DNA of 64,000 nucleotides. Source: Acridotheres tristis. Its lineage: Eukaryota > Chordata > Aves > Passeriformes > Sturnidae. The position numbers and the translations under genes were made by a program. How positions within the stretch are numbered: the first letter of the stretch is position 1; every line of letters begins with the position of its first letter. Shown here in pieces: positions 51,851 to 64,000 of the stretch. The notes beneath the pieces were generated by a model. It saw only the letters and a list, made by a program, of their open reading frames with translations, was not told where the DNA came from and made no database searches. The stretch spans positions 10,087,034-10,151,033 of the forward strand of contig CM072888.1 of NCBI GenBank assembly GCA_037013685.1, in the 5' to 3' direction.

Positions 51851-52329
51851 TGCTCCGGTTAAGGATAAAACAAAAGCTATTTCAGTATAGGAGCATGAGA
51901 AAAAGCATTTTGAACATCATTCTACCTACAAACTTAAGGGAGGTAATAAAAAGTCTAAGTACCCCCTGGACTCCCCAGTCCTTCTAGCTGGGGGTGGGGA
52001 GAATTAATCCTGGGCTGAGATGCTGAATATTGGAAGTTTCACACCGAGCCAAACTTTACAACTGACTTAAGCAGTGCTGAAAATAAAGGAGGTTTATTGG
52101 AAATATTGAAAGATGCTAGTGGGTTCTACGATAAGCCCAACTGAGCACTGTTCTTGTTTGATGAAGTGCACTGTATTGGGCTGATGCACAAAACATCATG
52201 GTTTGCTGGCACACTCTTTTTTTTTTCTGCTTCTTCAATGCAAATGAAAAAAGAAAAGCAAAAAGAAAAAAAAAAGCTTTCTAGCTTTCTTAAAATATCC
52301 CTGCTGCTCTCCTGTAGCCCCTTCCTCCA

Positions 52330-52720
52330 GCACATCACACATTAATGCCAATCTTCTGGGAGACTGCAATTTGAACATAATGAGATATTAATGAGCTTTG
52401 CACATGTCCCCAGCTCATTTCTCACAAACCTACAGAGATGTTTTGCTTGTTTTCCTGACACTGCAATTGTGACTTCCCCCATCCTGCCCCCCCTCCCAGC
52501 AAACTGCTGCACCCTTCCCCCTTAAGCTGCCAGCTCTAAAGAGCACCAAATGGGCTGGCACTGCCTTGTTTCCTGGACTAATGGATGCTTGTTTAAACAC
52601 TGGAGCTGTTTGCATTGCTGCGGCTCACTGCATGTTAAACACAGTCCTCTGAAACCCTATGCCAATCCAATAAAGGTATCAGCAGTTCAGCGTGGGGAGG
52701 CAATTACTATAAAGTCCCAA
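52330..52720. promoter_or_regulatory. Candidate conserved non-coding block in MAML3 intron 1
   Basis: Repeat-free sequence contains homeodomain and POU-like cores (CACATTAATGCC, GATATTAATGAGCTTTGC) at 52335-52405, a C-rich segment around 52480-52525, and TGTTTAAAC (forkhead-like palindrome) near 52588. It looks more complex than its surroundings. Conservation is untested. Confidence 0.25.
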
Positions 52721-53199
52721 GTGTGCCTTCTAAGCCCAAGGAAGGAAAATTTGATTGAACAACTAAAAGCAAAATCTGATTTCGGTTCAGCATCACTAGG
52801 AAGACACGAGGTTTCACTGCAGCCAGGCCTGTGGAGGGGAGGAGGCGTCAATGGGCAAGCCGGGGAGAGCAACTGCACATCGCTAAGAGAGCTCTAAAGA
52901 TGGCCTGGCAGTGATGCTCTCCTACCTCCACAGAGCTCCTCTCTCTTCAACCACATGCCAAGTTGTGCTCTCTCCCTGCCCCCACCTTTTTTTTTTTTTT
53001 ATTTAAATTATATGCTGCCAGTTTTGTCCCATCCTTCATCGATTCTTGAAACAATTCTCCTGGTAAAGGTCCTTTTCTCTGTACAAAGTCATTGTCATAT
53101 CAAAGAGGAAGTGTTACACAGGAGCAGCTATGATAGAGGGCTGATGGTAACCAAAAAAAGATCTGTGCTTCATTGAGAGATGAAAAAAATCCAAATCTT

Positions 53200-56100
53200 G
53201 GACTAATGATAGTCAATATTTCAATGGACCTGCTCTTTACCTGGCTGAGGGCAGAAAGTCGAGGGAGAAAGAAGATGCATTTCAGTTCATTTAATCCACA
53301 GAAACAAAGCTGCTTTAAAGTGTTCTACTTCCTTTACTTTTAAGTGAAAGATAAGGAGAGGAGGTAGTAAGGGAATGTTTTCGTTTTATACTATATTTCT
53401 TCCTTTAATTTTAAACAGACTCTATAAGATGGCCTCACTCTAAGAGCAGCTTTGCAAATGATATGGAAAGTTTTCCAAGCACTTTTTGTGGCCACAGCTA
53501 CCCTCAGGAACCTAGGAAGAGGGGATTTGCCACACCAGAGGAGGCCAGCAAGCCAGCAAGCTTGGCATCCTGCCCCTAGCAAGGCTGTGGGGGGGCTAAA
53601 ACTCTCCCTTCCCTGCTGCAGGAAGGGATTGCATGTACAGCTGGGAATCAGGAGAAAAATCTTTGAGGGTGAAGCTGTTCTCCTCAGAGCAGAGTCCCCA
53701 ACACTGTGGGTTGCCCTGTAGAAGGGCACAGCTGGCAGAACACAGCTGGCACCAGCCCATGCCCAGGGTTCCTGACCACTGCCCTGCCAGGGCTGGCATC
53801 TGGCTAATGGGCTTAAGGATCAAGCTGTCCCTTCAAAGCAAAGTTCTCACAGGTCAGAAATCCTGTGTGATGCTAAGAAGTGCAGGCTGAAAGATAGAGG
53901 GTTGTGCCAATTAGCTGATCACTGAAGGATGAATATCATCACTGCCATTCTCCACACTGCAGCAAGGAGGACAGGGAAAAGGAGCATTGCCTAGTTTTGA
54001 AAAGGGCTATCTGCAGGGGAGAGTGCTTCTTTATTTATTTTCTTACAATTTAAGAAAACAACTTTTGGGGACAGGGTGGAGTTAATCCCAAAATCTCACC
54101 TTTCCTGCCCTAGAATTAGTCTTGGAGCTGCAAACCCCCTGTGGATTCCAAACTCAAGGCAAGCAACAGGATGCCAGAGGCAGTCTGAGTACAGCTAGTT
54201 AGAGAGTGACTGCCTGATGGGTGTTTTGACACAAATGAGGAGCTTTAAACCAAGAGGGTAGAAGTATTGGGAAACATTTGTTTCATTTATTAAAAAAAAA
54301 AAAAAAGGAAAAAAAAAAGAACAGTAACTTTCCTATTTTCAGTTTTACAGCAAAACACAAACAAACAAACAGCACTTGTTTTTGCTGGTATTCCTGGCCA
54401 GCACTGGGGCAGGGGGGAGGATGAGCTGGAGACATAATGTCTAGGTAAAGGGGGAATCATTCCACACAGTGCTCTTCTGTTAGGGCTTGGAATTTAGAGA
54501 TTTAATTTCCACACCTTAGAACAAAGGTTGTTACTAAGAAGACAGGGCAAAGAGCACCATTTTCCTGGGTGGGGCAGTGCAGAAGACAGAGCCTAACCAA
54601 TACCAAAACAAAAACCAGGCTGTCTTGAAAGCATCACAGCCAGAGATCCCCAAGAGGCTCTTGTCATATTATATACAACTCCTCCACTTCCTTCAAGCTG
54701 AGAATACAGTTTATGTGAGGGCTTGAGAAACCCACTCACCTACTCACCAGTGGTAAGTGGAATGATTTCCTGATGAGACTGGGGAAGGATGTGGGTCTTA
54801 AAATCATCAACTGCTGCAGAATCTAGCCTTTAATTTGAACAAAACACCACAACAAGAACAAAAATCCCCAGCCCATGTGATTGCATAGATAACTTCCCAA
54901 ATATGACCATTGATGTGCTTGTGTTTCTGAGCCTGCAGACAGGCTTCTGCTGCTCCAAGAAGCTGCACCTTGAAATCAATAAGACTCATTAAGGATAATC
55001 AGTACCCTATGGGCAGCAGCAAAACTGCCAAGAATCCTGCCAGTATTGTCCTTCTACTGTTACTGGGGAAGCTCTGATTGACAGGAAAGGTAGATTTTCC
55101 ACTTGCTTGCATTCAGCAGTAAGAGGAAGTTACAGATGTAGTCCTGCAGGAAGGTCTAGCCACAGCATCCCACAAAGAATATGAGTATTTGCTCCAGTCA
55201 GAGAAGGGCTTTGCACTCTCACAAGCACCTACACATGTCTGTCACCCCACTGCACCACGGGATGAGGCTCTTTTCTGTCTCCTTTTGCATCCTGGTATAC
55301 TGCTTATCCTTGAACTCCTCAACAAGCTTTCCTGCCTCTGGACACCCCACTGTGCTGGTGAGTTGATAATCTTCAATTCCTCAGCTTTGAGATGCACAGG
55401 GAGCTATACCATGCAGGACTGACTAGGCTGTTGAATAACACGAGGTGTGCTGGAGGTATTTTTATTCTCTTAACTCTAGCACTGCAACTAGAGGATCTGT
55501 CACCCATTGTCTTCCCATCTGTTGCTGGTCAACCACTAAGGAGATATTTTGGGACTCAAGATAGGGACCCAGTGGTCCCTTCAGCTGGTTCAAGCTGCCT
55601 CTCCCCAGCTCCCATCTCGTTTCAATGACTTCCAGTTTTTGCCTGTTCCCTTCAGCCTAGAACCTCCTTGGGCACTGAGGACCACACAGCACATGCTCTC
55701 TGGCACACACTAGCACAAGTGACAAAATAGATGTGTTGGCAGGGTCACTGAAGATGAATCCCCAAGGAGATTTTAATTTCAGAATGAAACTACTACCAAT
55801 TTCTAAAAATTCAGTTACTTGAAGGCATACATTACATACTTGTTTAAAACATATTTCACTATTTTATTTGAAACGGTACCTCTGAAGGGTCAGACTGGTT
55901 TCCTTCTTTGAGATATGACTCCAGGAAATGCACAAAGAACCCAGTATGGTTGAAAGCAACCAGAATTTCCTCCTTCCCAACCCCTTTTAATAAAATGCAC
56001 CATGACAGCATAGTTATACATTTACAGTTTAAGCTGATCATTCCTCAGAATGAAATAGCTTTTTCCAGGAACCTAGAACCTAAGTTTACACAATGGAGAT

Positions 56101-59100
56101 AGTTTCCTATTAATCAATATTGTGGAAGAAAAGTATAATAAATTGCTGTACATCCAATGTCTGTAATCTGTTTAGATAAAAACCTGAACATTCTTCTAAT
56201 TCACACTTTCAAGGGAAATAAATGGAAGGATTGAAGGAGACTACATCTGTCAGGAAAAAAAAAATAGGGGAAAGAAAAAATCCCCTGAGTACTCCTCAAC
56301 CATAGTATCATCTCATAAGATGCACAGGGTGATGCTGAGGTAAAGGAAATTGAGAAGATGTCATTTCCTGCTTCATTTCCTTCAGGGAGAATTTGGAAGT
56401 AGGTTTCATCATTACAAATCCAAACTTCCACAGGTAAACTAAATGTTTTGTTTGCAGTCCCAGGCCTCCCAGGGAAGCACCCTGTTACAAGCAAGAGTGG
56501 GTGAGCTCTACTTCTGTGAAGTGGAAAGGCAGCAAGAGAAAGTGGAAGTGTGAAGAGTAAGGAATGAGGGTTGTCACTTCCACTCTTGGTTTCTAGGTCC
56601 TGAGTAGGATACGTATAAGCTCCACTACAGAAGATACATTTATTGGCCTGGGAAGTAGAATTTCAGGTGGTCAGTTACAGAAACAAGAGAGAAAAAAACC
56701 CCAAAACCCAATACACCAAAAGCAACCACCACATTTTCATTTCCAGAACAGTTCAAATATTGTGTGTCTCAGCTACACGTATATAGGAGCCAGGTTTTGA
56801 AAAGTGCCAAATATCAGATTCCTGAACATGAGAGCTTTGCACATGAGTACCTTCGAGCAGGTACCCCAAAACTGAAAGACACTTCTGTAAATGTTTTTTG
56901 TTCCTGCCAGCTCATATCAATAGTCACTGCCTTGAAATCAGCAACATTAGACTGGCATTCACTATCACTAACCACACAAAAATCAGCCACATAACAGTGC
57001 ACAAAACTGGCAAGTCATCAGTTGTACTTCACTTGAAGGTGCCTAATGAGAATGTTATGACATGCCTAAGCATTAATAAACTTACATCAGGAACTGCTGA
57101 CTACATGTCATTTTGGCTGGGCTCTTTAAGAAGCCTGAAGAATTGAGGCAAATTGGATGCTATTGGAAAGCACTTTGCAGAACACCCCTAGAGTGGCCCA
57201 GGGGGCAGAATTTGGGAAGCACACTAGGGGGATTGATGGGCTTTGTGTTACTGACAGACAAGGAAGGCTGGTTTGGTTTCAAAGAGCTGATTTCGTCACT
57301 AGCCATGCCTCACACTGGAAACTTTGGTATATTATCTCAACCATCTCATCAGATTCCTGCAATTCATAGTACAGCATTTAAAACAAACTGAAAACAATGC
57401 CAGCTTCACCTTAAAATGCCTCTCTGAAATAATTTGCAAAGTGGATTCTGGTACTTCCCCAAATAAAGTCTGTGACAGAGCCCAAGTGTTTCACTTGCAG
57501 TGATGCTGGGGACTGGGCATAGCCAGCCTGTGCCATAAGGTCTGGAACTGGCCTGCAAGGTAGTTTTATTTGGTGCCCATGTCAGCAGGACAAACCAATT
57601 ACCATTTTCAGTATGTTTCTGGTGTCTTGAGCACTGCCAGCAGATTGAAAGGATTGGCACTTATAAAGAGGATTGCAGCTGATCAGGGCACCAGGCTTTT
57701 TTCTACCAACTAAATGGAACAACTGCCTTCTTTGGCCTGAGACACCAGATTTATAGATCCTATAATGTAGATTTAGGGTCATCCAGTAGTGTATACTTTC
57801 TCTTTTCTCTGTGGCATATTTAGATAATCAGAGGAATGGTTATTAGTAGTAAGAATAAAGCAAATAAATCAGTAATTCAGAGTAATGCAATTCCAGTAAC
57901 TGGCAAGGGTAACTTAGGGATCAAAACTCAAATGCCAACCTAAAACTCAGATTTCAAAGTACTTTTTCAGAGGCCATGTGATCCATAGACAATTAATACT
58001 GATGCCTACAGGAAATCTCACCCATCTGTGGGACAGGTATCCAACACCCTCCAAGTCACTCCAGCTCCACAATGGCCAACAGAACTCCAGTTTATCCTTC
58101 TTTGGACATGCTGTGAGAGTGTTTTCATGCAGGAAACTCTATCACATACCTCCCTTCCTATAAGAGCTTCCCTCCTCTCTCTGAGCTCACGGGGAAAGTT
58201 CACCACACATTTCAGTTCTCAGTTAATTATCCAGTTTGCATCTGTTCCACTGCACTTCTGCCTTGCATCTGTTTCACCCGAGGAAATCCTGTAGAAAGTT
58301 TCAAGGAAAAAAAATCCAAGCAAATATAATGTTTCTCTTGGCACTTCAGTATTAGTGGCCAGGCTGATAGTTCTGCCTATGCAAGTGACAAGATTTGCAT
58401 TGTTTGGCCTTCATTTCTCCTTCAGAAGCAAGCCAGCAGCAGTGTTGTCCAGACTGAAAGAAACTATATAAATCTGTCCAAAGAATTTCCTGGAAACTCT
58501 TCCAATAAAAGTTGAGGGATTATTTTCATGCAATTTGAACAAGTGATCACTCCAAAACAGAACTTCCAGAATTTAAATAGTCCTGTGATTAATATAATTC
58601 TGGATTATGATCCACACTTCACATAAATCCCCTACCTGAGTAAGAGCTGCAAATCAAAACCACAAGAGACATGATAGGGAGGCCAAGTGAGCAGCCTTTT
58701 GGGCTGTCTGATTTTGGCAGCTAATACCTGCAGCAGCTTCTGTCTTCCTGCTCCTTGCTGGGCAGAATGACCTCAGGACAGGAAGCTGGCAGATTCTGCA
58801 AGTAACACACGGTGCTGAAGACTTGGATCCACTAGGAACCAGGTCCCTGTGTTAGCTGCAACCCAGCTATGGACAGCACAAAGTTAGGGAAGACTTGAGT
58901 TGCACTTTTCTTGTAGCCCCCTTCCCCCTGCCTCATTTTGATTACTTTATCTTCCAGGACTTTATCTTCATTCCAGCTTACAAAACATCTCCTGCTGGTG
59001 GACTGACAAAAAGTGAGCCAGTAACAAAGCAGCCTAATATTGTCTTAGTCAAAAAATTCTCCTCAGAAGAATAAGTGACAGGAGGGAAACCCTGGAGCAC

Positions 59101-62100
59101 AAAGGCTGTGCTGATGTTAGCTCTGCAACTCCAGCTTCTGTTGATGTTTATTCCTGAAATGTGTCAGTAACAACAGGAACAGCAGCCAGCACTGACTTTA
59201 AGAAGGGAGAGAAAGGAGAATGTCTTTTTTCTTCTCTCTCTCATTTAGCTCCCATGGCCAGCCCCTATCTGGACCAGCTCTCTTGTGTCTGGGGCTCTGC
59301 CAAGAGGCTGTCCCCTGGCTCAGGGCAGGGAATACCCTGCATGGCTGTCCTGGCATTTGCTGGGCCTTTTCCCAGCTATTGGTGGCTTACCCCATCATAT
59401 ATTATATATTATACACTCCATGATGTTTACAGGCTGGACAGCTAAATATTTACCTTAACTGATTTACCCAATCAAACTTTGAGTCTGATAAATTTATTCA
59501 GTAACAGGTGACTCCTGACCCTTCAGACCTTTCTGCTTCCCAAGGTCCATGATGGGTGTGCTGTGAAACCAGAACCCGGTTGCCACTGCATTAGGGTCTG
59601 GGAAGAGATGATGATAGAAAGGTACTTTTAAGGTAGACCTGCCATAATTTTCATCTCAGATGGAAAGACTTACACCCTAGACTGAAGTTTCCAGCACTAC
59701 TGTCTACAGGAGGAAGGAGGCAGACAGAGCAACATTCTCTCCAGTGCTTCCCTGCTTCTCCTTTCCACCCATCTACACTTCTCAGGGTGGCTGCAGAACA
59801 GAAAGTCTCAAGGTGTCTATTTTCCTCTTGGCCATTCCTGCTAGACCGAGCCCTGAGGTGCCAGCAGTAACCTTGCAATGAAGTAGCAATACATTAAGGA
59901 GAGAATGAATGGCATTAATACAGCTCTCCTTAAAGGAGCATGCTGATTCTTTGACTAGGAGAAAGGAGATAAAATAAATCACAGCATCCTCAGTTAAAAC
60001 TACATCTGATGCAGAGTTGTTACAGGACCTTTAAAGAGAAGAGATGGGATTGAGAGAGATCAACAGGAGGTAAAAATGTTCTGTTTATAAAGCCCTTTGC
60101 TTAGTCAGTTTTTCTCAGCAAAAAGCAGTCAAATACATAGGAGTGCCTTCATGGAAATAGAACAGCCTATAGCAAAGAAACTCTGCTTTATAATTTACTT
60201 AATGACCTGGGGAAGGTATTAGTCAAAACATTTATTCTATGCAGCTACATTAAAACAACCATTTCAATCCCTTCCTCTCCAAAAGAAGGAAGAGCTTTTC
60301 TCTTCACATTCCACAGAAAGACAGGACAATCAGTCTCCTTTTTTCTATACAAATATTCTGTTAATCCTTACTCGTTTATTATTTTTTATCTATAAAAATC
60401 AGATTGTTATGTAATTCCTAACTGCAGCAAAAACTATGTAAAGACCAGTGCCTAGATCTCACTGACAGAAAGGGTTTTAACATCTAAGATTATATTTAAA
60501 GAAACATAAGCACATCAGAGTTATTCTAGACAAAATTCATTCTACTTTCCCAGATGATGCCCCTTTGTTCTGGCACACTGTCAATAAAGAGAACAAGAAT
60601 TATAAAGGTCTTGGCTTTGTTTTCACATTGTCTTAGAATAGCTAAGCAAAGAACTGGAATGTCAAAATACGGCTCATAATTAATAAATTCATCTCAATAA
60701 ATTCTTTTCTTCATAGTGCAAAGTATTGCTTGAGCCAAGAGTCCCACATCACAGGGAGAGCAGGGACAAGTGAGGTTTATTTGTTCAACTTCCAGATAGC
60801 AGCTCTTGTCAGGCGAGTTTCTACAAACTGAGGGACGTTCAGTATTTCAAAAAGTGAGTTAGCTTTTCATCCTTTCTAAAGGAAATGAGCACCCTTCTCA
60901 TAGGAGGGCAGCCATGATACTCTTCTGGCCAAGAAACACAACACACAGGCAAAATACCACCTCCTGATCCTGAATTATTTAACCTATGCCCAGCCTTTGG
61001 GCTTGTTTATTTTTGTAGCAGTAATTTTCTAGTAAGTTGCTGGAATGTCTTTGAGAATGTCTTTGGCTCTGGCTAAATTAAAAATGTTTTCCATTATTAT
61101 TATTTCCAACTAGAGTCTCTCTCTTCTGGGATTTTGCAAACAGCACCTGTACACATTTTCTGCTCATCAGGTGAGCAGTCTCAGTAGAATCCTTACACCC
61201 TGTGAGAGTCCCATGGGAATGGAAAACAGTTTACCCTAGATAGATGAATTTATATTGTTACATTATAAAAGCTTTTGCAGAAAGAATACTTTCTAGCAGG
61301 TGTCAAGCTTCTGTACTGTGTAATCTATCATCAAATCTCAAAGACATCTGGCCAATTATTTTATTTTCCTTTTAAAAACCAAGGAGGGGAAATAAAAGCA
61401 AATTTAACATTTACATTACTATTTGTGGAAGTGAAAATAATGTTTTTTCCAGCAGGTTATGACCTATTTACTTTTTAGTGCAACATGTTGACAAATTAAA
61501 TATTTTCTAGAAAACTTCTCTGCCACCATTAAAAAATGAAGATTTTCCACTTTATGACAGCTTTAATCAGCGTTTAAATAATTTTTTTAAAAGCTGGGTA
61601 GATGCTGCTCACTTTGAATTACTTCGTTTCCTTGGGAAATCTTTTCCTAGGTGCAGACTGAATTTTGAACTTTCAAACTCTTTTGTTTGACCAGACAGGT
61701 CGTACCTTGGCTCTGCTTTACTTCCTCCAGCATCTGATTGGTGCAAAACACCAAAACTTTCTCCTGCAGTAGAATGGTAACAGCAGAAATGCAGATTTCG
61801 TGGAATAACTCCAATGGGAACTCAGTCCTGCATGGCATTTGAGGACTTTCTGAAAGGTGCCAATGTAGGATTCCATGCAGGATTATGCAAGTTGTGCTGT
61901 CCCAGTAAGAAACGTGTATCCCTCGACACAGCACTGTTTGGGGAGAGGTCAAGTTTTTTATGCTGCTTAAACTAAAACTCTTTCCCATCACAAGTTACCT
62001 TGTATGCACACACAGCTCAAGGAGACAGATAACTCCTCTGAATGAGGGAAAGAGTCCTTAAGAAAAAATAAACATCTACCACCCACTAGAACCTTCCTTA

Positions 62101-64000
62101 TTGTCAATTTTCTAAACATTTTTCTCTGCAGCATTAAGATCCTTTGCTGTTCACCCCAAAAGCTCTCGATCACCACCACACCACACAACACTGCAGCAAA
62201 GCATGCTGGCCTCTGCAAAATGCATCCCAGTTTCATCATAAGGACAAAAGACTCCTTAAAGCTTGGTAATTCTTGCAAGCAAATAGCAGCTACCTCTAAA
62301 ATCAAGGAGGCTAAATCATGCGCACCTTTTCATTGTTTTTGGATGCAAAACTTGCTAAACTTACCAGTTCTATGTTTCTATTGCAACCCTCTAGCAGCTC
62401 CCCACACAAAAGCAGCAAATGTGGATCCACATTAAAAATCTGAGCAGATAATTTGTGGAGTAATAAAAAAGCGAATTGCAAGTTGCAGGAAGGGTTGGGG
62501 GGGGAAGTAAAAAGGAAGGGAAAAAAAGCAACAGCAACCAGCAACAACTTCATCCTGACATTGATTAATTTCAGCTGGTGAGAAGTTCCACGCTGGGAAC
62601 CACACAGATACTATTGCTGGTTTTGTCAGAGAATCCTTCTCAAGTTTCACCTAACCCATTTAAACTCCTGCTGCTGTTGCAAAAGCATCATAAAAATAGC
62701 AGCAAAACTGTGCTTTCTGAAGCAAGCAGTGCAGAAAAATATCCTTCACAAAAGCAAAGTTTGCAGCACACTGTAATTAAGCTCCCATCCTGACAGCGGG
62801 AGCATGGAGTTTCATTCTAAATATAGCAGAAGGCTCTCCAATGTACAACCCCATTTCTAATGCAAGATTTACAAAATTAGTCAGTATATGCCGGCCTCCT
62901 CCTAGGAATTCTTCAAGAAATATTTGGGGTTCCAGTGCAGAGAACTGTACAGCAGGGATTTAATGTAGTCTTTGGTGTCAATAATTTTGGTTGGTTTATT
63001 CCTTGCCTACACAGTGCTCAGAGCAGGGCATCCCTACTCCCAGGCAGGAGGAGCAGCCTCTGCCAGGCCTGTTGGCTCAAGCAGGCAGCAGCACACACAC
63101 AACACAAATCCCCCAAACCCTTGACTTTTCCCCTAATATTGACCTCCTAATCCAGCTCCATGCTTCTTATGGTATTTTATCTTGAGCTGGGAAGGCAGTA
63201 AGGACTCTATCAGCTTTGGATTGTCTTTCTTTTATTCAGTCTAAAGCAGAAATTTAAGCCAGCTTGGGCTAGCTCATACTAAAATGCAGCATGGCTGACA
63301 GGCACGAATGAGACCACACCAAATGTGAATTGAGTTTGGAAACCATCTTCTTAGATATTATTGATGTCAGGAAAATAATCCATGATGTCAGAAATTTATG
63401 TCCAAAAACGAGACAGCGAGGTTCTGTAATTTTATTCATATAAAAGGAGAAGCCATGGGGCATCACCCTGGGTTCTCTCAAATTGCTAGTGCATGCAGCC
63501 TCCTCTTTATCCCAATTTCCCCATTGGCTAAGGTACTTGAGAGGTACAGACTTCCCAAACTGCCTAATACAGACCTCCCCTTCTAATGTTCATTCCCCCC
63601 CTCCCTTCTCTTTCTTTGTGTCTCTGTTCTTCTTCTCCAAGTCCAGGAATTTAGCATGGTCTAGGGTGAGCAACAGCCTGTGTCAATTAGTGGAATTCTT
63701 GTGGAATTTATGGTTACTCCTATTGCTTTTTTCACCTATCAGTATCTGGATTTATCTACCAGCAGGCACATAGTTTGTTTGTAAAGACATCTCTCATTCC
63801 TTTCATTAATACAGATCAGCTCCAAATACTAAATGCATCATCTGATGGCAGAATAATTAATAATTTCCACCAAAAAAAACCCCTGTCTTTTGACTCTGGA
63901 GAAATGGGACTCTCGCCTGTGTTATATTTATATGTTTCTGCAGGTCTTTTCATCTGCATCTTGTACCATTTCTGGTGCAAAGGAAAGAGGAAGGAAGCTC
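53200..64000. other. Intronic stretch with nothing recognised
   Basis: No CR1 fragment, coding exon or RNA gene was seen in about 10.8 kb. A 15-base-period partial duplication of CACAGCTGGCA near 53727-53752 is the only visible local repeat. MAML3 exon 1 is not present. Confidence 0.6.
54292..54318. repeat. A15-GG-A10 tract
   Basis: Two A runs interrupted by GG. Similar A-rich tracts occur at 14383-14405, 33156-33169, 36884-36898 and 45538-45565, and a T14 run at 52987-53000. All look like ordinary intronic simple sequence. Confidence 0.95.

Larger units (their letters stand above)
36362..64000 (-). other. MAML3: MAML3 intron 1 (3' portion, continuing beyond the window)
   Basis: This is everything upstream of the exon in the direction of transcription. 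The first exon of MAML3 encodes the N-terminal Notch/RBPJ-binding domain and would be GC-rich with a CpG-island promoter. Nothing of that kind is present up to 64000, so the promoter lies beyond the right edge. The stretch holds two CR1 fragments, older repeat relics, a CpG-enriched block near 41.0 kb and otherwise unremarkable intronic sequence. Confidence 0.8.

Noticed and set aside
36362..64000. Search for MAML3 exon 1 and its promoter
   Set aside because: No GC-rich frame encoding the RBPJ/Notch-binding helix was found. The CpG-enriched block at 41 kb does not encode it.
1..64000. CRISPR arrays, operons, phage or endogenous retroviral structures
   Set aside because: No regularly spaced direct repeats, no LTR pairs and no reverse-transcriptase or capsid-like frames were seen. 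The window is ordinary vertebrate intronic DNA around one exon.

Overview
The window is vertebrate nuclear DNA and most likely avian. It carries one recognisable exon, spliced and on the minus strand. Its interspersed repeats are dominated by truncated CR1 LINE 3' ends, including the terminal ATTCTATGATTCTGTGAT-type tail that is typical of birds. CpG is depleted, and there is no bacterial-style gene packing. I cannot name the species from the sequence.

The only protein-coding sequence I can support is one 1,476-nt internal exon at 34886-36361 (minus strand). It encodes 492 residues that match the large second exon of MAML3 (Mastermind-like 3, a Notch/RBPJ transcriptional co-activator). A good acceptor (polypyrimidine tract, AG at 36362-36363) and a near-perfect donor (CAG|GTAAGT) bound it. 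The gene runs right to left. Positions 36362-64000 are therefore taken as the 3' part of intron 1, and 1-34885 as the 5' part of intron 2. Exon 1 (Notch/RBPJ-binding domain) and exons 3-5 (C-terminal activation region) are not visible and presumably lie outside the window.

Intron 2 side (1-34885): four CR1 fragments (1405-1742, 4066-4150, 14946-15245, 29627-29801), three older SINE/L3-tail-like relics (near 1213, 13262 and 21619), several A-rich tracts, and a few blocks that look like conserved non-coding sequence (about 4230-4920, 12695-12860, 22555-22880, 28150-28280). Intron 1 side (36362-64000): two CR1 fragments (38076-38456, 45238-45376), another old SINE/L3-like relic (47112-47198), a possible hAT terminus (37476), a CpG-enriched block with an RFX X-box-like palindrome (40965-41430), a 24-bp imperfect duplication that creates an 18-bp perfect palindrome with two inverted GATA sites around an E-box (51798-51850), and another candidate conserved block (52330-52720).

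I found no second gene, no RNA gene, no CRISPR array and no intact mobile element. The remaining short open frames look like chance frames in intron or frames antisense to the exon. The most useful observations are the short glutamine tracts in this MAML3 exon, its frame-preserving (phase 0-0) structure, and the candidate regulatory blocks. The regulatory calls are hypotheses based on local composition and motifs, not on alignment.
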